From a virus: DNA of 51,961 nt. The position numbers were made by a program, and so were the translations under genes. This document shows, one piece after another, positions 4,905 to 11,332 of this stretch. The stretch's first letter is position 1, and every line of letters begins with the position of its first letter. Under the pieces are notes generated by a model, which worked only from the letters and a program-made list of their open reading frames with translations, was not told the origin of the DNA and ran no database searches. Location of the stretch: the IMG/VR virus record IMGVR_UViG_3300034012_001772, positions 1 through 51,961 of that record. One strand, written 5' to 3'.

Positions 4905-6902
4905 TTATTTCTTGTAGAACTCGATGGTTGCTCCTTCTGCTGCCAAGGGCAACCCAGATGCCCACTCAGGCATATCGGTGAGGCACTTGGTGAAATGGTC
5001 GAGACTGTGCGGGGAACCACGGGTGAGGCGAACGGCTTCATCGTGGACGAGCATGACAATCTTGTGTCCCGCTTTGATGGCGTTGGCTGTTCCCATAGTC
5101 ATCACGTCTGCGGCAACTGCCTGGGTGACATTCTCCACCAGTTTGCCCCCGTACGTTGAGATTCGGCCCCAGATTTGTTTCATCGGAATCTGCCCGTAGA
5201 ACGTGATCTGGTCGTCCTCAATCGCGGGATCGGGGAAGGACAGATGGCGTTTGCTGGGCAGCTTGATCATCATGAACCTGCGTCCTGCGGTGGCCAATGT
5301 GAACACTTCCAGTTTGCCCACGGTGTGTTTGCTGCCTGGGTTATTGATGGCGTTCTTGCAGGCACGCTCCAGATCATACCAGAGGGACACCACTTTGCGG
5401 TGCGTCTTGCGGAAGGTCTGCACGGCAAGCTCTGCCAAGTCCATCGGGACATCCTCCCCGTAGCTGGCGCAGGTGCCTTGGAACTTGGATGCTCCCATGC
5501 CGTAGCCGCAGCCCAGAACGGACTGCTTGCCCAGAAACCGCTGGGGCTTCGTCACATCCTCCGGCCTGATCTTGAAAATCCGTGCCGCCATGGTCTTGTA
5601 GCGATCCACGTTGCGGGCAAACTCGTCCAGTGCGTCCTCCTGCCCCGCCAGCCAGCAAACGATGCGGGCTTCGATTGCCGCATAGTCCACGGAGTCGAGG
5701 GGTTCGGTGCCATCGTTGATAAAGTGCCGGATGCCGGATGCCAGTGTCTCCAGAATGGGGCCATGGATCAACTCCAAGGTGTCCACACTCAGCCCCTGAC
5801 GCAGGTGGTGGAAGGCGGCTTCGGACTCATCTGTTGACCGCTTCATATTCTGCTGCTGCACCAGCTTTGATGACCAACGCCCAGTGGACGCGCCGTGATA
5901 GAACAAAGTTCCGCGCACCCGATTGTCATCCGGCCCAGCAAGCTCCAGCATCGACTTCACTTTCTTGGTTGCGGCGTAGGACATGACACTGCGCAACTCC
6001 AGTGCTTTGAGTGCGTCTGCTTCTAGCGTGCTTGTCCACGGTTCCCAGTTCTCAATCTCTTCATCCATGGTGGATGCCCGCAAGTCCTCACCTTGGTAGC
6101 CACGTTCACGCAGCCAGATGGTGACTGCTGCCGTCTGGGTGGGGTTGAGTCCTGTCAGCTTGATAAACTCGCCACGCACCCGATCAAGTTCGTTGTCGAT
6201 CATCTGGCTGGCAGCTTTCAGGGCTTCGATGTCCACGGGGAAACCCTCATCGTTGATGATGAGGTCGTAGACGAAAGCAGCATGGGAGATACCGCCCACA
6301 TCGAACAGCTTGAGGGCTTTCTCAACTTCCTGTTCTGTGCGAACATCCTGAACGCAGTACTCGCAGAACTCCTTGAATGCGGCTGGATCGTCCTGCGGGA
6401 ATCTGCGCCACACGGTTCCATGTGTCTTGTCGGGCTTCTGCGGGATGCAGAACTTGCGGATGAGGGTTGAACCCCGTGCATCCTTCTTCTGGCCCAGTTG
6501 CAGATACGCTCCGCACTTGGCAAGCGACTGGGGGATGCAGGCACGGCGGGCCATGGCTTGAGTGCAACGCATCTGCTTCGGGTTGAGCGGGCGGAACTTG
6601 TGCTGCTTGACCATGACCTCGTTCCAGATGACGTACTCGAAAGAGGCGTTGTGGGCGTAGACGAGGTTAGCTTCGTCGGCCATCATCTCGACGAGCATCT
6701 CTTGGGCTTCCATCTGCTCCATGGGGTCGATGAAACTGAGTTGATGCTGGTAGGCCGGAGGCACCCAGAGCAACGGCTTTTCGTGACCACGGGAGATGGC
6801 GAGGCAGAGAACCTCGCAACTGGGGTCACGGGCATAGCGATATACTCCCACGGAGTTGAGGCCTGGCTCAGAGTATGTCTCGAAATCCAGGTGATAGTTC
6901 AT
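4905..6902 (-). CDS. Family A DNA polymerase with 3'-5' exonuclease
   Basis: 665 residues, normal for phage PolA-type replicases. Exonuclease motifs: Exo I LDFETY (D6, E8), Exo II AHNASFE (N85) and Exo III YCVQD (D186). Polymerase motifs: STGRW near 339-343, motif A SVDYAAIEAR (D406), motif B R455-x3-K459-x7-Y467-G, and motif C VHDEAV (H620, D621, E622). Residue 463, equivalent to Phe762 of E. coli Pol I, is Leu. All catalytic residues are present, so it should be the phage's proofreading replicase. It is ATGA-coupled to the small gene upstream (6899-6902). The DUF2815 and DUF2800 neighbours are usual partners of this polymerase type in phages. Confidence 0.95.
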   Translation of the reverse strand: MNYHLDFETYSEPGLNSVGVYRYARDPSCEVLCLAISRGHEKPLLWVPPAYQHQLSFIDPMEQMEAQEMLVEMMADEANLVYAHNASFEYVIWNEVMVKQHKFRPLNPKQMRCTQAMARRACIPQSLAKCGAYLQLGQKKDARGSTLIRKFCIPQKPDKTHGTVWRRFPQDDPAAFKEFCEYCVQDVRTEQEVEKALKLFDVGGISHAAFVYDLIINDEGFPVDIEALKAASQMIDNELDRVRGEFIKLTGLNPTQTAAVTIWLRERGYQGEDLRASTMDEEIENWEPWTSTLEADALKALELRSVMSYAATKKVKSMLELAGPDDNRVRGTLFYHGASTGRWSSKLVQQQNMKRSTDESEAAFHHLRQGLSVDTLELIHGPILETLASGIRHFINDGTEPLDSVDYAAIEARIVCWLAGQEDALDEFARNVDRYKTMAARIFKIRPEDVTKPQRFLGKQSVLGCGYGMGASKFQGTCASYGEDVPMDLAELAVQTFRKTHRKVVSLWYDLERACKNAINNPGSKHTVGKLEVFTLATAGRRFMMIKLPSKRHLSFPDPAIEDDQITFYGQIPMKQIWGRISTYGGKLVENVTQAVAADVMTMGTANAIKAGHKIVMLVHDEAVRLTRGSPHSLDHFTKCLTDMPEWASGLPLAAEGATIEFYKK

Positions 6903-7117
6903 GCTTCTTCTTCTTTGGTGTAGGTGTCCTCGTAGTAGCTGTACTCCTCGCCACGCTTGAGCTTGGCCGTGTTTTCAGAAGTGCGTTCATGGACACGGAT
7001 GCTGGATGCTTTGACTCCCATATATTGCGGGAAGAAAAACTCCAGCAGATCACGCGCACCAACGGCTTTGACGCTTTCAATGGATTCGGGGTCTTTGATG
7101 TGGATTGTGATTGTCAT
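6899..7117 (-). CDS. Small hypothetical protein preceding DNA polymerase
   Basis: 72 residues. The N-terminus is beta-rich (MTITIHIKDPESIESVKAVG) and the C-terminus highly charged (KRGEEYSYYEDTYTKEEEA). It overlaps the polymerase start by ATGA. In its leader a 7-codon ORF (7137-7114, M-S-N-A-N-T-T) ends in an ATGA overlap with this start. It may help control polymerase synthesis; no family recognised. Confidence 0.7.
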   Translation of the reverse strand: MTITIHIKDPESIESVKAVGARDLLEFFFPQYMGVKASSIRVHERTSENTAKLKRGEEYSYYEDTYTKEEEA

Positions 7118-7123
7118 GTGGTA

Positions 7124-7149
7124 TTCGCGTTGCTCATACGGCTTCGCTG
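7124..7149 (-). promoter_or_regulatory. Conserved leader element (copy 1)
   Basis: This 26-nt stretch matches 10925-10951 at all but 2-3 positions. In the transcript it reads CAGCGAAGC, then a GTATGAGC half-palindrome, then AACGCGAA. It precedes the small gene in front of the polymerase. In both copies an ATG within it opens a short frame beginning M-S-N-A-N. Possible post-transcriptional control element. Confidence 0.5.
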
Positions 7150-7204
7150 GGTGTGATTGTGAAAGGGGTGGGCAGTTTCTGTCATGCCCAGGACACGGGA
7201 GGGG

Positions 7205-7756
7205 TTAGGTCAAGTCCTCGTCATCATCGTCGAGGGTGGTGAACTCGTTCTCAGCCACCACTGGGGTGCTGCCGCCGAAGGCTTCGCCGTCCTTGCTGAA
7301 CTGCACGGCCAGAACTTCAGCGTTCACACGCTTACCGAACTGATTATCCTGCGCCCAGAGGCGAATCGTCGCATTGCAGAACGAGCCAGCGTAAGGCTTG
7401 TTATCCGCAGCCGTGAGCGGCTGGAGATCACGGTCAACCACCACGGGGCGGCGGGACGAGGAGGTGCTGACGAACATATTGGTTTCGTCATACCCGTCGA
7501 ACTCCTTGCTGGAGCCTTCGTGGAGGCACACCTTGATGCCCTTGGGCAGGGTTGCGCCCCACTTGGCCTTTTTGCACTCCTCGATGGCGTTGGCGAGGGT
7601 TTGGATTTGCGCCTTGTCCGCTGACTTGTCCAAGAGGAAAGAGCAGGAGAACTTGGGTTCGCTACCGTTGACGCTTTTGGCGACGAACAGTTGGGGGAAT
7701 GAGAGGCGCACGTTTTTAAGGCGCACCTTGGACGGATCGGTTGTTTGGTTACTCAT
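7205..7756 (-). CDS. DUF2815 single-stranded DNA-binding protein
   Basis: 183 residues. It matches the DUF2815 family of phage ssDNA-binding proteins (T7 gp2.5-like OB fold): KVRLKNVRLSFPQLFVAK at the N-terminus, KFSCSFLLDK, the GYDETNMFVSTSSSRRPVVV strand pair, NKPYAGSFCNATIRLWAQDN and a strongly acidic tail (TTLDDDDEDLT). Such acidic tails recruit replication partners in gp2.5-like proteins. It probably coats ssDNA for the nearby polymerase. The candidate promoter at 7817-7844 precedes it. Confidence 0.88.
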   Translation of the reverse strand: MSNQTTDPSKVRLKNVRLSFPQLFVAKSVNGSEPKFSCSFLLDKSADKAQIQTLANAIEECKKAKWGATLPKGIKVCLHEGSSKEFDGYDETNMFVSTSSSRRPVVVDRDLQPLTAADNKPYAGSFCNATIRLWAQDNQFGKRVNAEVLAVQFSKDGEAFGGSTPVVAENEFTTLDDDDEDLT

Positions 7757-7816
7757 AGAGGGGATGTCTGTGGTTATGTTTGGTTTGTGTTATTGCCTGC
7801 TGTCAGGCGAAATTGG

Positions 7817-7844
7817 ATTATGGGGAAAGCGGGGGTAGAGTCAA
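7817..7844 (-). promoter_or_regulatory. Leftward promoter candidate for the ssDNA-binding protein gene
   Basis: On the minus strand TTGACT (7844-7839), 16 nt, then CATAAT (7822-7817). Both boxes match the sigma-70 consensus at 5 of 6 positions. The upstream sequence is A/T-rich (TTCAAAAATTGAATTGACT) and nearly identical to that in front of the 4.0-kb candidate. It lies 60 nt before the ATG at 7756. Confidence 0.62.
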
Positions 7845-7873
7845 TTCAATTTTTGAAATATTATCTGCGGCAA

Positions 7874-9160
7874 CTACTCTGATTCTTCGATGACGGTGAA
7901 CTCGGTGAGCGCGTCCACGGATGGTTTCCACTCAGGGCGGGGGTCTGCGATGGAGGTCAGCTTCGGGCCTCCGGCGATGCGCTGGGTGAGCTTGTCCAAG
8001 GCTTGGGCGTGGAAGTCCTTCTTGTCGATGCCAGCCTCCTTGAGCAGCTTTTCAGCGTTGAAGGGGCTGATGATTTTCTTGTCGTAGGGTTCCACGTTGG
8101 CACTCTCCAGAATGGTAGCCGCTGCATCCTCATCCGTCCACTTGCGTGAACCTCTTCCGGCGATGAGCTTTGTCCCTGGGAGGGCGTTCCCTGACACGGC
8201 ACGATTGAACGCATACTCCTCGCAGGTGGCGAGCCACTTCTTGAGGTCTGGGGCGTGACGGAGAATCTGCGCCAGCTTGTCGTCGGTGATCTCCTCCGGC
8301 GGGGTGGGTGAGAGGGGCGCGGGCTGCATCATCTGGATGATGACTGGCGCGTTGACGGCAAGAGCAGCAACACGGGTATCGCAGAAGGAGGATGCGGGAC
8401 ACCATTTGCAGGTGGACTCAGAAGCCACGAACTTCAGCAGGTGGGTAGTGTTGTCCTGAATCAGTTGTGCGGGGACGCCAATCTCCTTTTCGGTGAACAG
8501 CCTGAATTTGTCCCATGTGATCTCCCAAGTGGACTCAACGCCTTTCGGGGCGTTGGGGTTGTCGCTGGACTCGATGGTGAGGTCGTCGAAGTCGTCCAAG
8601 AGATCGCGGCAACGGGGCTGGAAGATGTGCAGCCGGATGAGTGTGTCGTCGCGCACCCAGCCGTCGAGGTCGTATTCCTCGATTGCGCTGCGTGCGTAGA
8701 TGCTCATCTGCCTGTTGTGGTCGGCATGGACTTTGACGCCCGCACCGTACTTGAAGTCCACCACGTCGATCCTGTTGAGCGTGTGCTGGAACAACAGGTA
8801 ATCCACATGACCCTCATCCTGCGGACGGTAGAACAGAGGCACGGCAAGCTCCACGAACGTCGGAATGACAAAGTTGTCCTTGTGCAGGCTGGCGCAGAAG
8901 TCGCGGTAGGCTTTGCCGTGCTTGATCATCTCCTCGTTTGCTCCCGCAGGGATGGGCTGGCCCTTCATCAGGGCATCGCACACCTCATGAGCTTTGGTGC
9001 CTTCGTCAGCGTAGCGGGAACTGCGCTCCACGATGCGGTAGGCGTTGTCCTCCAAGTAGGCGGGAGATGCTGTGCAAACCGTCCAAGTCGCCGCTTTGCT
9101 TGGGGCGAGGCTGGAATGTTTGCGTGTGCCGTGTTGGGCTGGTTGTGTTGTGGGTGTCAT
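7874..9160 (-). CDS. DUF2800 Cas4/RecB-like nuclease
   Basis: 428 residues. Belongs to DUF2800, a PD-(D/E)XK family of phages. Visible are ADEGTKAHEV (residues 51-60), E104, GHVDYLLF (D120) and VVDFKYGAG (D135, K137), which fit RecB-family motifs. One Cys near the N-terminus (C29) and three in CKWCPASSFC (C251, C254, C260) fit the 1+3 cysteine layout that holds a 4Fe-4S cluster in Cas4/AddB-type nucleases. It probably processes DNA ends during replication or recombination, next to the ssDNA-binding protein. The start region (9142-9166) is identical to that of the gene starting at 10244. Confidence 0.85.
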   Translation of the reverse strand: MTPTTQPAQHGTRKHSSLAPSKAATWTVCTASPAYLEDNAYRIVERSSRYADEGTKAHEVCDALMKGQPIPAGANEEMIKHGKAYRDFCASLHKDNFVIPTFVELAVPLFYRPQDEGHVDYLLFQHTLNRIDVVDFKYGAGVKVHADHNRQMSIYARSAIEEYDLDGWVRDDTLIRLHIFQPRCRDLLDDFDDLTIESSDNPNAPKGVESTWEITWDKFRLFTEKEIGVPAQLIQDNTTHLLKFVASESTCKWCPASSFCDTRVAALAVNAPVIIQMMQPAPLSPTPPEEITDDKLAQILRHAPDLKKWLATCEEYAFNRAVSGNALPGTKLIAGRGSRKWTDEDAAATILESANVEPYDKKIISPFNAEKLLKEAGIDKKDFHAQALDKLTQRIAGGPKLTSIADPRPEWKPSVDALTEFTVIEESE

Positions 9161-9166
9161 GTGTGT
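9142..9166 (-). repeat. Duplicated translation-start region, copy 1
   Basis: 25 bases around the ATG of the DUF2800 gene are identical to 10226-10250 around the ATG of the 73-residue gene. Both genes therefore begin M-T-P-T-T-Q after an ACACAC leader. Confidence 0.75.
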
Positions 9167-9168
9167 AT

Positions 9169-10026
9169 TTATAGGAGGTCGTCGATGTCTTTCTGAATGG
9201 CGGAGGAAACTAACCGCATCCCGTAGTTGTTGGCTTCTTCTGCAAATGTTGCATCTTCACCATAGGTTAATGCATTGTTTTTGAAGGGGCGATAGTCAAC
9301 GTGGTGGTGCCATCGGTTAAATTTGAACACAACCTTGGCTACATCAGGGTGCTGCTGGGCCAAGGACTCTGCGAACTCTTTTCGGTTATCTGTCTCAGCG
9401 TACACCGCGTCAGTGTTCCCCCCTTTCATACGCATCGTCGATACCTTACCACACAGGAATGCGTTGAATAGGATGGTGCAAAGACCTTGTTTTAGAAACC
9501 GCAAACTCAGATCAGTATCTTCATTGTAACGCCCGCGCCATCTTTCAGTGCGCTCTGTCTCCAGTAGGATGCATGAATACACACGGGTGTTTAGGTAGAA
9601 GGGTGGAACCGCATCCGTTTTTTTACAAAACGAGTAGTAGTTCATCCCAGCCATGGGGACATTTGTGAACCGATCCACAAAATCCTCGCAGCAACGGAAA
9701 ATTGTCCCGTCTGCGACCTTGTACTTTTCGTTTTGATGCAGCCTGTGGAACCCCTCGATGTTGTCATCAAGAATCCAGTATCTCTTTACGCCCATAGCCA
9801 AGGCTAACTCCCACACATAGTTCCTGACAGGGATACTTCCCGTTCCAAGATTGCTGAAGGGCGTTACCTGTATGTTGGCATTGGGCCACTTGGCTTGATA
9901 TTCACTCTCCTCCTGCGGTTCGACAACCAAGGTGAACGGAACCCGCATATTGGTCAATTCTCTGACCGTCAGGCAGCTATTAGCCCGCCCCTTGGATATG
10001 ACAAAAACAGGGTATCTAGGGTTCAT
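9169..10026 (-). CDS. TET-associated-type DNA glycosyltransferase
   Basis: 285 residues from the ATG at 10026, which overlaps the upstream stop (ATGA). GT-A fold features follow the TET-associated glycosyltransferase family: PVFVISKGRA (6-15), VPFTLVVEPQEESEY (29-43), VRNYVWELA (67-75), WILDDNI (84-90), LNTRVYSCILL (145-155), RWRGRYNEDTDLSLR (162-176), LFNAFL (186-191), KGGN (201-204), HPDV (226-229) and NRWHHHVDY. In known phages these enzymes act with oxidised 5-methylcytosine to build hypermodified, glycosylated DNA. No TET/JBP oxygenase or cytosine methyltransferase is in this window, so the acceptor base is unproven. Confidence 0.85.
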   Translation of the reverse strand: MNPRYPVFVISKGRANSCLTVRELTNMRVPFTLVVEPQEESEYQAKWPNANIQVTPFSNLGTGSIPVRNYVWELALAMGVKRYWILDDNIEGFHRLHQNEKYKVADGTIFRCCEDFVDRFTNVPMAGMNYYSFCKKTDAVPPFYLNTRVYSCILLETERTERWRGRYNEDTDLSLRFLKQGLCTILFNAFLCGKVSTMRMKGGNTDAVYAETDNRKEFAESLAQQHPDVAKVVFKFNRWHHHVDYRPFKNNALTYGEDATFAEEANNYGMRLVSSAIQKDIDDLL

Positions 10027-10244
10027 AGGGTCATCCACACTTTTTTCTCCGCTCCCCAGTGGGACTTGAATGGGAACCACGCCGACTTGGTTTTTGGGGT
10101 GAAAGTTTGTTCTAGCCTGCTGGATAGCTCTGCCAGTTGTTCAGCATTCTCTACTCTGACAATTATTTGCGCGTATGGACGTTGCTTTGTTTGCTGAAAC
10201 TCAGGCATTCCTAGCCAGTATTCCTGTTGTGTTGTGGGTGTCAT
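10023..10244 (-). CDS. Small partner protein of the glycosyltransferase
   Basis: 73 residues, translationally coupled to the glycosyltransferase (ATGA 10023-10026). The sequence has a ferredoxin-like alternation: RPYAQIIVRV, then NAEQLAELSSRLEQ, then TPKTKSAWFPF. Small proteins with a K-T-K-S-x-W-F-P ending occur beside DNA-modification genes in other phages as far as I recall, so a modification-related role is a reasonable guess, not shown here. Confidence 0.68.
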   Translation of the reverse strand: MTPTTQQEYWLGMPEFQQTKQRPYAQIIVRVENAEQLAELSSRLEQTFTPKTKSAWFPFKSHWGAEKKVWMTL

Positions 10245-10250
10245 GTGTGT
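10226..10250 (-). repeat. Duplicated translation-start region, copy 2
   Basis: Identical to 9142-9166; covers the ATG of the 73-residue gene at 10244. Confidence 0.75.
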
Positions 10251-10897
10251 TACAATGGGGTTCTGAGGTCGTTGAGGAAGTTCTCCACCTTGTCGTCTGG
10301 CAGTTCGCGAGCGCGGTCAACGCCGTAGGTTGCGAGGATGTACTTGATGATGTCCTTCTTGCCCTCTGTGACCATGACTGAGATGACTTCAGCCACATCC
10401 TGACGGACTGCGCCGATGTCCACTGGTTCGGGCTTCGGAGCCTTGGGGGTGCGAGGTTTGCGGACTGGCTTCTTCTCTGGCTCAGGGGTGGGGGCAGGTT
10501 CTGGGAAGGCCGAAAGCTCCGCAGCCGCAGCCGCGATCTCATTTTCAGCTTCCGGCGTGAACATGGCGGCTTGGTGGGCGTTCTCCTCTGGGTCGGAGTC
10601 CTGCTCTTTCTCCGTCTGCTCGGACACGGCGGTGACTTCGCCAAGGTTTGCGCTCTCCAGAACTTTGGCCACCTTCTGCGCAAACTCGGATTGGGGGGTG
10701 TAGTACTCTGGGTTGACCTGTGCATCGGCGGGTGGTGATCCGATTTCTGCCCTTGTCCACTCACCATCGACTCCGATGTAGTATCCGGCGGGTTTCGGGA
10801 CATACTGGTTGCTGTCTTGGCGGGGCTTGGCCTTGAGGGACTCAAGTGTGTCGATGACTTCGATGATGTCGGAGAGGAGGGAACGTAGTGTGTTCAT
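10250..10897 (-). CDS. Hypothetical protein with Pro/Lys-rich linker
   Basis: 215 residues from MNTLRSLLSDIIEVIDTL. The order is an N-terminal helix (1-20), an aromatic patch (AGYYIGVDGEWTRAE), an Ala/Glu-rich middle, a basic Pro/Lys linker (EKKPVRKPRTPKAPKPEP) and a C-terminal helical domain (DVAEVISVMVTEGKKDI to the end). The linker-plus-helical-tail layout suggests an adaptor or DNA-associated protein. No family recognised. A short frame and a conserved hairpin element lie in its leader. Confidence 0.68.
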   Translation of the reverse strand: MNTLRSLLSDIIEVIDTLESLKAKPRQDSNQYVPKPAGYYIGVDGEWTRAEIGSPPADAQVNPEYYTPQSEFAQKVAKVLESANLGEVTAVSEQTEKEQDSDPEENAHQAAMFTPEAENEIAAAAAELSAFPEPAPTPEPEKKPVRKPRTPKAPKPEPVDIGAVRQDVAEVISVMVTEGKKDIIKYILATYGVDRARELPDDKVENFLNDLRTPL

Positions 10898-10924
10898 GTT
10901 GATCAGTGGTTTGTGGTCTGGTTG

Positions 10925-10951
10925 TTCGCGTTGCTCATATGAGCTTCGCTG
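10925..10951 (-). promoter_or_regulatory. Conserved leader element (copy 2) with perfect palindrome
   Basis: Matches 7124-7149. It contains the 12-bp palindrome GCTCATATGAGC (10933-10944). Its ATG opens a 11-codon frame (10938-10903) beginning M-S-N-A-N that stops 5 nt before the main start at 10897. Confidence 0.5.
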
Positions 10952-10992
10952 AAGTGGTTGGGTTGTGGGTATCGCGGTGTGGGGGTGAAATG

Positions 10993-11196
10993 TCATGGCT
11001 GTTCGCTCAGTTCTGCATTTAGAAGCTCGCGTACCTTGTTGATGGTTTCGCGGGATACTTCGACGTAGCCATCTCCGTGGTCGGTCATCTCGGCTTCGAT
11101 GACGATGGCTTGAAGTTCAGCGCAGAGGCGGAGGATTTCTGCTTTGGCCTCATCGAGCTTGGCCTGCATTTTTTGAAGTCGTTTGGTGGTCGTCAT
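10993..11196 (-). CDS. Short coiled-coil protein
   Basis: 67 residues. The ATG at 11196 follows a long CA-rich leader. Residues 3-35 (KRLQKMQAKLDEAKAEILRL onwards) form a heptad-like coiled coil, followed by a polar loop (DHGDGYVEVS) and a helix. It may serve as an oligomerising adaptor. The first gene behind the promoter at 11246-11274. Confidence 0.65.
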   Translation of the reverse strand: MTTTKRLQKMQAKLDEAKAEILRLCAELQAIVIEAEMTDHGDGYVEVSRETINKVRELLNAELSEQP

Positions 11197-11245
11197 AGTG
11201 CTGTGTTTGTGATGTGTTTGTGGTGTGTTTGCGATGTGAGATGCG

Positions 11246-11274
11246 ACTATTTCAGAAACTGAACAGGTTGTCAA
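11246..11274 (-). promoter_or_regulatory. Leftward promoter candidate
   Basis: On the minus strand a consensus -35 TTGACA (11274-11269) is followed after 17 nt by AATAGT (11251-11246), matching 4 of 6 bases. It lies about 50 nt before the start at 11196 and precedes the unit that includes the glycosyltransferase and DUF2800 genes. Confidence 0.6.
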
Positions 11275-11299
11275 CGGGGATTTACTTTTTCTCTGATTC

Positions 11300-11332
11300 G
11301 GTTGGATGGTGGTTGGATGGTGGTTGGACGAT
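11300..11332. repeat. Three tandem 11-bp G-rich repeats
   Basis: Two exact GGTTGGATGGT units and one variant (GGTTGGACGAT) lie at the 3' end of the primase-helicase gene, just upstream of the 11.26-kb promoter candidate. Runs of GG could form a two-tier quadruplex. It might act as an operator, a terminator aid or simply be slippage. Confidence 0.6.

Noticed and set aside
5175-5837. 220-residue plus-strand frame inside the polymerase gene
   Set aside because: Overlaps catalytic polymerase sequence on the other strand; no start signal or plausible product.
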